Source: Liolophura sinensis (Eukaryota > Mollusca > Polyplacophora > Chitonida > Chitonidae). Taken from it: a stretch of DNA of 64,000 nucleotides. Below are positions 39,181 to 50,449 of this stretch, in pieces. Below the pieces are notes generated by a model. That model worked only from the letters and a program-made list of their open reading frames with translations, was not told the origin of the DNA and did not search any database. Positions within the stretch are counted from its first letter, which is position 1, and each line of letters begins with the position of its first letter. A program made the translations under genes and the position numbers. The stretch covers positions 66,571,249-66,635,248 of the forward strand of contig NC_088295.1 in the NCBI RefSeq assembly GCF_032854445.1, written 5' to 3'.

Positions 39181-40226
39181 GAGAGTAATTAACGTGAATG
39201 AATCGACGCACTAGTATGTTTACATTTCGTTTACATTTGGTTTACAGTTCAAGAGTGTACATTTGACACAAAGCTGATTGCTGTATCGCCTTACATCATC
39301 TGTTGTGTTTCTATCTGAATAGAGTTCATGATTATGGAGACGCAGGACGGGATGTCCTCATCCGTCTTCCATACGTCATGTTTTATTACCAAGTAACCGT
39401 ATGTATTTAATACAAAAAGTGTTAAGATATAGATAGTTTGTCTTTTACTAGCATTACCTGTAACAAGCCCCACGTGAGAGGGTTAATCAGCAACTTGGTT
39501 AAGATCGTTGGTTTTCTCTGATTTTCGTGAATTATGAAAATGTCTTGAAAATGGCGTCTCAAAAGCTCTTGCGTGTAGGTTTTTAACAGCGGTACTTGCT
39601 AAAAATAAAAGGTTAAACACCCTAACGCTCTTCATTTCAATTAGCAGGCATATATCCTTATTTGGCAAGGCAAAAATTATAGTCACGTGTGTGGCATTCT
39701 CACAACAGTTAAATAGTTTGTCTTTACCACGGTCATGGTAATCCTATTATATGCTTTTGCGACTTTCCACCTACATTTCGATCTAAATGGAATCAACAAA
39801 GCAGGCTAAGACTGATAGTGCGGATTTTATCAATTTTAAACTTTGAATATTTAATCCTGAAAACCGCCAGCCTTTTTCGAAAAAAAAAAATCTTGAAGCT
39901 AACAAGAATAAAAAAACTCAGCAATCCTTAGTGTGTTTATTTAAGTTAAAACTGATCTCTTTCTGGTATAATGAATATAGTTACAAGGACATCCTGTTAT
40001 ATGACTACCGGTGACCCAATATGGCACACAATATCCCTAAGGATGTTCGTAAAACAGAGAATTAAACACACCTAGCCGTAGACCTGTGCTACAAATGAAA
40101 CAGCAGTTTAAGCACAAAGTGTTATTCGTTTATTTCCTGTAATGCAAAGTTAATCGACAGAGGCGATCAACAAGCTGGCGTAAGTCAATAAAAATGAAAA
40201 TGTCATCCCAAGTTCATTGTAAATCA

Positions 40227-40554
40227 CCGGCTCAGATGGCTCGATTGGTAGAGCGTCCGCTTCGAGGCCGGTAGATCCGGGGTCAGGTCACCCCAAAGAA
40301 CTTAAAAGAGGAAGTTGTAGCTTCCTCGCGTGGCGTTCAGCGATACGGGGAGAGTGCAATGACTGATTGACCCATATCAGTAAAACAACTCATGCAGATG
40401 GTCTTACTTGCCTTCGATAAGTCGTCTCAGTGAATCCGCCCTGCAACAAGGAGGCACATTACACGTACATGCACTCTAAGGACTTCTTCCTCGTCATATG
40501 ACTGAAAAATTGTTAAGTACGATGTTATCCCTAAGCACTCACTCGCTCACTCAA
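40227..40554 (+). mobile_element. SINE-A, full length, with target-site duplication
   Basis: Same family and arrangement as the 7236-7595 copy: head with GATTGGTAGAGCGTCCGC, body with AGAGGAAGTTGTAGCTTCC and AAGTCGTCTCAGTGAA, tail with CATATGACTGAAAAATTG and CACTCACTCG. A 9-bp direct repeat TGTAAATCA flanks it (40218-40226 and 40555-40563). The tRNA-like head is not an isolated tRNA gene: the acceptor stem does not close and the homology runs on into the SINE body. Confidence 0.92.
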
Positions 40555-40559
40555 TGTAA

Positions 40560-40860
40560 ATCAATGCGGATCAATTACAGCTGTTGGAGTTCAAGGTTAA
40601 GACAGACAGTAAACTTAACGTAACAGGCATTTTTATGGATCGATGTATGTGAGATCCAGCAGGTTGCACAGGGTGATTTCCCTGTGGGTTTTTGCATATT
40701 CGGATCAGTGGGTTGGTTGAATAAGCAAAAACAACAAAGCGTATTCGATTTAGGGTGAATTCATTACAAGATGGGAAATTAGAGGCGTTCTTTTTCTCTG
40801 CATGTGATTTTTTCAGTCAATCAAAGTTGGGATTAACGGATCACCAAAATTGTCCTACTG
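40560..40860 (+). repeat. Tandem array 2, block P, copy 2
   Basis: Partner of 34150-34440 and 35610-35700. It starts directly after the target-site duplication of the SINE-A at 40227-40554. Confidence 0.65.
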
Positions 40861-41204
40861 ATACTCGGAAAGATGTGTCCAATAACTGTTCAATTACACA
40901 ATATCCTCACTGAAAGTGATATGTAAAGATGTATGAGAACAACAGTATTAGACCCAAATAAATGAAAGTCGAAGTAAAGTGCAGACATCCTGGTAGTAAT
41001 TATTCTTTCAGTGTGCGTTTTATACTTATGATTTTTTTTATTTTACATGTGTTTATTAAATGTAGAATGACAAGAATGTTCTGTTTAGCACTTTGGTTGT
41101 CTAGTGGGCACCTAGGTAGCACGACACCTTATTGCAAAATCATGATGTTGTGGCATCATGATTATATCAAAGCGTAAAGTATTTATGTAGTTATCCAGTT
41201 GTTT

Positions 41205-41330
41205 CATTGGTCTTTTACGTTGTACTCAAGAATCTTTCTGTTATAAGACCGCGGCCAGTATCATGTAGGGCGTCAGTCCACGTAAAACCAGCGACCATCC
41301 GCAAGTTGCGACGGTTTAAGTATACTCATC
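41205..41330 (-). mobile_element. SINE-B fragment
   Basis: TTTTACGTTGTACTCAAGAA, TTATAAGACCGCGGCC, then CGTAAAACCAGCGACCATCC. It forms an inverted pair with the copy at 41440-41555. Confidence 0.6.
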
Positions 41331-41439
41331 ATGGGTTACTTCTACCTCTGTGGGATATGCATGGATAATATTATGTTTTAATTATACAATTCCATGTACT
41401 CCTGCTTGTAGGTGTTAGTGATGGAGATACATCTAAACC

Positions 41440-41555
41440 AAGGTCCCGTAAGTGGGAAGGTCTGCCAGCAACCTGCCCGGGTTCTGCCCGGTTTCCTCCC
41501 ACCATAATGCTGGCAGCCGTCGTATAAGTGAAATATTCTTGAATCAATCAATTAA
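41440..41555 (+). mobile_element. SINE-B fragment
   Basis: GGAAGGTCTGCCAGCAACC, CGGTTTCCTCCCACCATAAT, CGTCGTATAAGTGAAATATT, and an AATCAATCAATTAATT tail. Confidence 0.7.
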
Positions 41556-41789
41556 TTCGGCTGGGCCGCGTGGGGTATATTTGACTAAATTCTGGACGAG
41601 TGTTAGACCGATTAATCTGTATAGAAGGTCACTTTCATCTGGCGAGCAAGGGAGCTCAAAAGTAGACGGATCATACGTGATACTTGTTACGACCCAAACT
41701 GTGTGTATTACAAAGAGATGGCTTGATGGCTTTTTCTGCGGCTAATACACGACAGTTTAGTCGCACAAAAAAGTAACCAAAACCAGCAG

Positions 41790-42420
41790 ATTTTATTTTT
41801 CAACAATTTATTAGGTTTAACAAGAACAGATAACAAGACTTATACAAATACTAAAGTACTTAAGTTTAACAAGAAAGGAGAGCAATATCTATACAAATAC
41901 TAAAGTACTTACATGTACAACGGTGCCAAGTCCAAACTGACGCGTACATTCCACAATGCTGAAAACTACAAAGGCACAAATGCACAGAGGCAATATTCAT
42001 AAGAGGGAAAATCCACAGTATAACTGAGTGTATGACGAAATATACACAAAATTCCACAGACAGGGTCCGTGTACTAATAAGCACTGTGTACACAAGAGCA
42101 CAAGATAGGAGATAGGATATAACAAAGCCAGAGGCTATAAAGACACCAAAATTCAGCACAAAATGCCTACTAAAGTAACACACAGCGAAAGCATCCAAAA
42201 CTCTCAATAATTCTCCTTTCTCTCCCTTTGACCTGCTTTTATAGGTCTTATATAGACTGGTGGAATTTTCTAGAATAAAAAAAATCTTGAACACTTGTTG
42301 TAAACAAACAGGCCCCGAATTGAGCGTATTCTGGAACATTCTAAGGCAGAGCCAGAGAGCAGGCCCTGAACTAAGCATGTGTAAATCGTGCCAAGCTAAA
42401 TCTAGAAGCTAACGGCAGTT
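41790..42420 (-). other. Unclassified AT-rich block, possible 3' end of a transposable element, with 170-codon ORF
   Basis: On the minus strand this block contains an ORF (41866-42378) with several hydrophobic stretches, no recognised domain and a cysteine-rich C-terminal part, then CTAATAAATTGTTG, which could serve as a polyadenylation region. A 49-bp tandem duplication (about 41812-41911) overlaps the ORF end. It lies between two SINE-B copies and array block Q. The ORF may be chance; no homologue was identified by eye. Confidence 0.3.
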
Positions 42421-43669
42421 GTTCACATAACATACTTTAAAATCAGCGCCTTTGCTTATTTCCTAGCTTGGCACTAAGCATAAGTGGACAGAAGATAGAC
42501 CTACCTTTCGACCCGATATATGGCTAGGCATTTTTGTATTTATTGTCTAATTATGTATGTCCATGTCCAATTGGTTTGTATATATGCCCAAGAATTTTGG
42601 ATTAAATAAAAAATAATAAAAAAGTATTTTACAATTCCTTTTGTAAACATGTATATTTATAAAACAAATACAAGAACAGCGGCTTGAAAATACTGAAATA
42701 TGCTCTAAAGCTTCAAATATCTCATCCAACACCAGTCAAGTGGTTTACCACTTTTCTTGTAAACCATTACTGTGAATCTGTTTTTTACAACAAACAAGTC
42801 GTTTTGTTCTTAAAACAAATTCATTACTGTCAGGTCTCGACTTTTCGTACCATTGGATGTGTGCATGTTGGAGATTTACGACAAAAAGTTGCTTTGACAA
42901 ACTATTTTTCTTAACAAATTTAAACTACAGGAAGCTTTTAGTATCAACATTATACTGCAAACAGAATTATGATGACCGTTCTTGGTAACATCTATTGGTT
43001 TGTTTTAATCTAAAGGTGATTAAAACACACCGGTGGAACAGATTCCTAGCTATCCTGTTTTAAGATAACACTTTCCCTAAACATTTCCAATACTCTTAAG
43101 TCAGGAAGCATTTACTCAGTTGAGATAAAAAAAAGTCTCACCTTCGATTAGGAATATTATTAACTGAACGACGTATTGCCAGAAAGCAAGATAGTTTCTC
43201 AGTCATCAATTCCTTACAGTGTTTTAGATTGGTTCATTCTTCCACTGAGACTTCTATCTGAGAAAGTCTTGACTGTTTTACTAGCTCCGATGCAGATCTC
43301 TCTGCATCTAGTAAAACAACCGTAGAGGACTATTATCCTCTGTCCACTCCGTGTTACACTTCTGTAAATAATGTTTTAATCCTCAGAGAACGCCAGTGTT
43401 TCTGCCAATGACGGGACCACATGGTAAACACTGAGCCAAAAACCAAGCGTGACCAACAATTATTCAGCAGTCAACATCTAACACAACACATACATGTTAT
43501 TACACCGGTACCTAAAGATTCCGCTGCCAATTCACCTCCGACTGTTACTTGTGACCACAAGCAAATGTTTATGTGTCGTGTAGTTGTACCACTATCGGAG
43601 AGTAGAAATGAGAAACAACTGGCTTGTTTAACTCTCAGATCAGCAATAGGCCTTACATAAGATCAAACA

Positions 43670-44640
43670 AAGAAACACGAATATGCTTGAATAAGTTTAA
43701 TGCGTACATTTGAACAAAATAGACAAATAATACAACTGAAAATAATATACAAAACAATGGAAATATAATATTCAAAACAATAAAATATACAAAAAATTAC
43801 TAATATATACGTTTAGTCTCTCACGGATGACAGAGTCCAAGTCTGGATGCAATATTCCGGCTTTCAAAGGCACGTCAGTCCCACGTAAATATAGAGTCCA
43901 CAGTTTCTAAATTCCTCAAGCGACAAGTGACAGCCCGATAAGTGAGACAGCACAGTACGTTGACGATGGTATAATTTCTTAGGGCAGACGGGTTGACAAT
44001 AGCGTCCGGGATGCCGAGCTGGCGATGTATGTTTCACGCCTCGGTAATATACACAAAGTCACTTTCTGGGTAAACTGGAATGAAATGTATGTAACCGCAC
44101 AAAGAGACACAGAGGGATACAAGCTTCAAAATAACGTCTAAAAAAAAATCCCCAAACACAAGCTCACAAAGTGATCTGTACAGACAATGGAGTACAAATG
44201 ACGAATGTCGAATGACGTGAAAGCCGATATCTCCAAACTCAGAAAAATCCTTCACATTGGATGACTGGAAAAGTGACTGCTCTCAAACGAACTTGAGTAA
44301 ATAACTGCGAGCTTCACAACTCCGTCGCTCATACTCATGGACTAACGTATAGAAAATTCTGGATGGTTTGATCGAAAACATGTTAACAACGCCGATACAT
44401 ATTTGTAGAATGTGTACCCTATGTACAATGACACTAAATTCACCGAAGCCTTCAGAACGCTCATCTGAATAACAGTACAAGCTATAACATACACAGAGGA
44501 AAAAATGTGGGTCAGACACTGACAAATAAAAACATTTAGAAAATATAATACAACGTTTAAAATAATTTTAACAATTTTAGCAAGCATGACCATAAACACC
44601 TTCTATGAGAAAATTCCGAACTTATGTTCTTAATGTTCTT
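43670..44640 (-). other. Unclassified block with overlapping minus-strand ORFs, possible transposable-element remnant
   Basis: The minus strand has three short ORFs (44034-44255, 44283-44525, 44342-44599) followed by a 100-base A/T-rich stretch and CATTAAACTTATTC near 43690, reminiscent of a 3' untranslated end. No reverse transcriptase, integrase or transposase motif was seen. It is not duplicated elsewhere in the window as far as could be judged. Confidence 0.25.
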
Positions 44641-45799
44641 ATATGTTCTTAACAAAGCAGTTTAATTCTGTTGGTGTCACTGCAGAAACCAATCTGTTTG
44701 GATCGCAAGGGCATGCGACTGGTGGGTTAAAATTTGGCCATATGTGGGATTGTTTGAGGCGTTTGTGACAATGAGCAGCCCGCAATGCTCGTGTAGCAGT
44801 TTTTGTCAGTAACACAACAAAGGTCTTGCGCTTATCAAGGAGCACTTCAGTTTCTTTCCACTATTCAACGGACCAACATTGTATGAGATCTTGTTTATGT
44901 GTGCTTTTCTAAAATAATTATTTTTATAGGAAAATTTTGACTACTACCCTTTGAACTGTAAACTGTTAATTATAAGCGAAGTCCACGCATTGCGCCTTTG
45001 TTCAATTACCTGTGATCTCGTTTCATAATTCAGATATGCCAGTTGACGGTTTGATGTGCTAAAGAATAAACGTTACAAAGTTCCACTTGACCATCAGTTA
45101 TTTCCGTATTGTATGCATGCGAAATTGTCGGCTAAATGGCATGATTTATAGCAACATAATGACCTTCTCATACACGTCCTCATGCAAGAAGAAAAGTTAC
45201 TTGCCTTGTTACACCCGATTCAGATGCAGAATTTATATAAAGCTGTTTAATTCAGATTAGGATCAGTTGTCCAGCTTCAATGGCCTGTCATATCTAGGTC
45301 ATTTTCGGGTTAGGTCCACTCTTGTCGCACGCAGCTTAAGTACCATTAGAGCAATGGACTATTCACTGAAGCAGACAGTGAATATATGTATGATCCATAC
45401 TCTGAAATTCTGTATCCAGCTGGAATATGACTGGAATTATAAACGATTACAGCATGAAGAGTAAAACTAGAAGAGGTGACTACAGTCTCATACCTGGCAA
45501 ACGGCCACACGTAACTGGTAGAGCACGCCCTCTTGTCAATTTAACTAACTCTTCTAACTGTTCATGTAAGTCCTTTAATACTAGCAAGGTTTTCTGAATT
45601 TTTATTTCCAGTCATCTGCGGTGATACCCCCGATTCCAAGCAATGAAGTCATTTACCCATCAAGTCTTTTCCTTTGGACAATTTACCAATATATATACAC
45701 AAAAATCCACATCATTACTGTCTTGTACAGGCTAGAATACTGAGTTAACTTAGCTATTAATTAGTGAGATATCTATTTCAACTGGCATCACTCAAGCTT

Positions 45800-46610
45800 T
45801 GAAGTCAATGACTGATCATGGTTAAAACCGATGCCGGCGAGAATATAGAGACTAGTTGGATTGGTTGGTCGGGGGAAGCATCTGTCTTATCGCTAAATGA
45901 GGTTGTAATTACTAATATGGGCCCTCCACGACACAGTTCTAATTGCATAGCCCAGATAAGTACAAGGTTTGCTGGCTACACTGGCGTAGTTAGTTTAAGA
46001 CGGAAACCCTGGATAGATGCATTGTGTCTGTAGCCAGGATGCCTAAATGCCCTACTCAATAGGTCATTACAGCTATGGTTTCCCTCAACGTCGGACACAG
46101 GTCCTCAGTCCTCGGTAATTGCTCTTTATAACGGATGACCTGAAAAACCTTCCAAGAATTGGATCGCAGGTATATACTAAATACATATAAACAAATCATG
46201 GGTTGGGGGATAACCTACAACAGCACCCAACTACAACCCCTTTAGAGGATTTCTGCGAGTTTCCCGGGTTATTTTTCAACGCGGCAAATAAAGTCGTTTC
46301 CATGCTTGTTTATGACGGAAACATTTTGGGGGAATGAAACACAGGTATTTTTATTGGGACCCGTCGGACAATTGCGTCTAGTGCCACGTAAACAACGTCT
46401 TCTTCAAAACTAGTGCTGAATAACAAGTTACGGGTGCACCTGTTCTAGATTTAAAAAAATAAAGTGGGTAAGTACCATGCGATCAAATACACACACACGT
46501 AATCAAACACCAGTTAAACACCGGAGGGCAATTTCATCTGATAGATTGATTGGTTGATAGATTGATTATTAGTACAGTATGTTGATAGAATGTTCAAACT
46601 GGTGGGATAG
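45800..46610 (+). repeat. Tandem array 2, block Q, copy 2
   Basis: Partner of 38380-39180. The 71-codon ORF 45818-46033 lies here and is not open in copy 1. Confidence 0.85.
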
Positions 46611-46619
46611 AAGTTAATT

Positions 46620-49570
46620 TGGCGAGAAGTGATCGACGCTCGTTTGTGATTGACGTGAGGTCTGCAATTCGTGTACACATCAAACAGTTTACAATGGCAC
46701 TCAAAAAACTAATCTGTTAATGTTAACAGAAAGCCTGTTGCCGAAGTGATGATAGAATGTATATTCTGTTATTGCAAAAGATTGTCCTGTTAAACATAGC
46801 ACACACATTCTATTAGTTCAACATAAATATTATATAAGACTAACATGGTATCACGTTAAATGTGACAGAATAATATTTTATGAAAGCCGTTCTTTCTAAA
46901 TGAAGCCCATGATTTTATCTTGTCATGCTACTTATTATGACTTTAATATGGAATATATCTGTAACAACAATTTTACGATTAGGAAATTGTTTCAAAGAGA
47001 TCGATATCACACGTGACAAAGTTGCCAGTAACGCGCCAAAGATCTATGGTTTTCTCGGGGCACTTTCGTTTTCTCCATTCCTCAAACTGACCTCTATCCT
47101 AAAAGCGAAACACTTCTGGAGATAAATAAATAGATGTGAAAGAACCAAAGTATCCACAAAATGTATGGGATATGAAAGCGTATCGAGTCAGCAAACTGAT
47201 CGTTTTATTCCATGAGTGTATTTATTATGCCAAACATGAATAGAAACTGATGTTCTTTATTTACCATGCTGCAGTTTTATGTGTTATGTAGCAGACATAG
47301 CCATAAGGCAGCCTATTATTAGGTAACTTATGTGTTAACTTCATTAACTTTTCTCTTAAAGTTACACTCAGCACGTCTTTTATTGAACTAACACTTTAAT
47401 TGCATTTTTATTGCGGTATAGTTTTCTTGGCCAAATATTTTCCACCTAAAGAGTCTCTATCACATTGAAAAATATCAGACCCCCGGTACTTCGCCCCAGC
47501 AGCCCAGATAGTCAATATCTATTTCCAGTAAGCCGGTGGTGTTTTTCTTCTTCGTTATCCCGTGGTAAAGACCGGATCGGACATCTGCCAGTTTTCCACA
47601 TTTTATTCAGCATCCATGCTGCGATATTGAGGAATGAAATTGGTAAGGGCCTAGCATTTGCTTCGCACATCGACTAGGGTTTGTATTAGTGACTTGGAAT
47701 TGAGTTGATTCATTGGAATAAATGAGATGGTACGTGACATACATGCACGTTGTGTTTTGGTGGACTGTGTGGATATGGTTTTCCCTGGGCTCGGTTTTCT
47801 GACCTCTGAAGTTTGCATATTCTGATGGATGGAATTTGAGTTTTCATTTGCGATTGATGAGATGCCAGTCATGTCTTCGTGCGCCTATGTTGTTTTCTTG
47901 CTTTGCCACTTTTAATCTGGTAAATGACAAAAGAAGCAACACTGAATTTTAAGCTGAAACGAGCATGGTAGTGATTTGTTCATGGATCGAAGTTCTGTAA
48001 AAGAGGTAGATGTTTTATGCTTTTAATCCCAGAGTGATATACCTTTAATGCTTGCAATGACAAACTAGTCTCATTTTCTAATTCTCAACTATGCAACAGG
48101 GTGCAATCGCGATGCAGGGAAATTCTGCGGGCATAACGAATTTACCATTGATCTTACTAACATGAATGGCCACCTTGCCTCACATCTCTGAGGGACAGTG
48201 AGAGAATATCTGTTCAAATAAAACTAGAACAGTACTGCGGGATTCTGTTGGGAGATATATGTAACACAAGGTGTGCGTCTTCAGGAACTGACTGGGGAAC
48301 CAGAGTTATTGGCCCTGTACCATACTGTTTATCTCAACAGGGAAACAGTCTCTATTTTGTACGCAAGCAATCAATTGTGAAGCACTATGCATTGATTCCG
48401 CCATACTAGAAAGACAGAGCGTCAAACCCACGAAGCTCGATACCAATGCTCGTAGATACGCTCACCGTTCTTACCGATAACATCTTCTTTCAGTACACAC
48501 AGACTTTGGGTATAGTATCATAGTTAAACCATTCTCAAATGTATTATACCATGCTCTTTTTTAACTTTTCGCCGATATTCAACTAAGAAAAAATCAATCA
48601 GTCGTTTCCAAAGTTGCCTTCGAGTTGGTAGTCACATGTATTAAACATCATGTGCACTACATGCATATATCGACATCTATACGTATACAAAGACCTGAAA
48701 TATAGTTATGATACGTCTGCTTTTTCTAACTGATAATTTCTAGCTTTATTAACTTATCATACAGACTCCATTGCACCGGAAAAATGTATATTTATGTGAG
48801 CAACCGTGAGAATAATTAATGACACATTTTGCAGGATAACGAGAAATAGTCTTGAGCACACGGCGTAAAACACCAATCAGATAAATAAATATATAAAATA
48901 CAGGGTAACAATTCACAGACTGTGTGATAGACTGTGTCATTCATAGGTGTATTACGTGTTTTTTTTACCAGTAGACACTTTGCCTTATCTTAAAAAAGAC
49001 AGCAAGTCTGTATTGATAAACAAGCACGTCACATGAACATGAAAGGGGGCAATACTCTTCACACCATATCTAAGACGTTGCATTCGGAGAGATGTCTCAG
49101 CACTAAGATCACTGAATGTCCACACCTTCATACCAGAGGTAAATGGACTAAACACATGACTGCATTTATAATAGTAATATATTTCCGCAAAATATTCCTT
49201 CAAAATTTTTCACATATGCATATTGTTTGTATGTTACTTTGATACATGCCGCTGTATGTGCATGCGTACATTATGGCGCACTGAATATTTATTAATTTGT
49301 AATTCTAAATTTTATCCTGAACTTATCGTAATTGTTCAGTACATGAACTAGTGAGTAAATGTACAGTGAGCCGTAATCTTGTGTTTAATGCGTTAAAAAC
49401 ATCTTCTGAATCAGTTAGAAGCTCTGTTCAGTGTCTCCCCTAGTAGAGTTCCTTGTAATACTGTAGGACTTTCAGCTTACTTTGTTATCACAACCATGGC
49501 CTTGGGTGAACTAAAATGATACAACAGTGTTAAATTATAACGGGAAGTTTGTGGGTGGTTTTGTGTGTTA
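46620..49570. other. Intergenic DNA
   Basis: Only the SINE-B tail at 48848-48900 was recognised. Confidence 0.45.
48848..48900 (+). mobile_element. SINE-B tail fragment
   Basis: GAGCACACGGCGTAAAACAC then CAATCAGATAAATAAATA, the standard SINE-B 3' end without its body. Confidence 0.55.
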
Positions 49571-49574
49571 GAGT

Positions 49575-49770
49575 GTTAGCGCTCAGTGGCCGAGTGGATC
49601 GGTGTGCAACTCACGCTGGCTTTCTCTACGGTCGTACGTGAAAAGGCCTTACAGTAATCTGCTGGTGGTGCTGGTTTTCCCCCTCCGTAGTGCTTGCCGC
49701 CATTTTGTAAGTGCAATACTCCTGATTACGGCGTAATACTCCAATGACACAAATATATGAATCCAAGGTC
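49575..49770 (+). mobile_element. SINE-B, near full length with Ser-tRNA-like head
   Basis: Begins GCGCTCAGTGGCCGAGTGG, a head resembling a Ser/Leu tRNA 5' half (A box TGGCCGAGTGG). Then GTCGTACGTGAAAAGGCC, GGTTTTCCCCCTCCGTAGTG, and the tail GATTACGGCGTAATACTCC. It supports a tRNA origin for family B. Confidence 0.75.
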
Positions 49771-50309
49771 ACGTGACACTGTCGCTATAACAAACAAACA
49801 AGCAAACAGAAGAAACCGGAGATGGCTGAGGACAATGCCAAATGGTATTTATCGCCTTTATACACCTTAAGACAGATGATAATTCGATTAATCGAAAAGT
49901 GCCTTATCCATTATCACAGTTTCCATCAACAAGCCTATTTGTATGATTGATTCATTATTGCAGATGTAAGCTCATTCAGCATTGCAGGACATAACAATCC
50001 TGATATAATAGGATCAAGGGAGAAAAAATAGAGAATGGAGTACGTACTACCCAAGCCTGGCATGGTAACTGTTATGGCGAGAAGCCAACTTTTCAGCCCA
50101 GGTCAGTTAATGTGTACAGGCTTTACGGCCACTAACGGCAATCAACATCGACAGGAGGGTAACCATCTCCCGAAAACACGTAGACAGAACTTGCAGTTCC
50201 CGGTTCCCCACGCTAGACTGATGTTTAAAGTCAGAAGCTAGATCAGGTATATAACTCGGTCTGTTGCAAACAATTTATTTGGATACTCATCTCCCAACGT
50301 AATACAGGT

Positions 50310-50446
50310 CGTACGTGGAAAGGCCTGCCACGTTTCAACGTTCATTCTCGAGTTTCCCCGGGACTCTGTCCGGTGATAATGCTGGCCGCCGTCCTATAAG
50401 TGAAACATTCTTGAGTACGGCGTAAAACACCAATCCAATAAAAAAA
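50310..50446 (+). mobile_element. SINE-B, 5'-truncated
   Basis: GTCGTACGTGGAAAGGCCTG, TCTGTCCGGTGATAATGCTG, ATAAGTGAAACATTCTTGAG, ACGGCGTAAAACACCAATCC. It is one of the best preserved tails in the window and follows the 49575 copy in the same orientation. Confidence 0.8.
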
Positions 50447-50449
50447 TAA

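Noticed and set aside
40227-40300. tRNA-like sequence (GATTGGTAGAGCG)
   Set aside because: Part of a SINE with target-site duplication; the acceptor stem does not close and the homology continues into the SINE body.
41866-42378. 170-codon ORF as a membrane protein gene
   Set aside because: Hydrophobic stretches only, no recognised domain, C-terminal end altered by a 49-bp tandem duplication; listed as an unclassified block instead.
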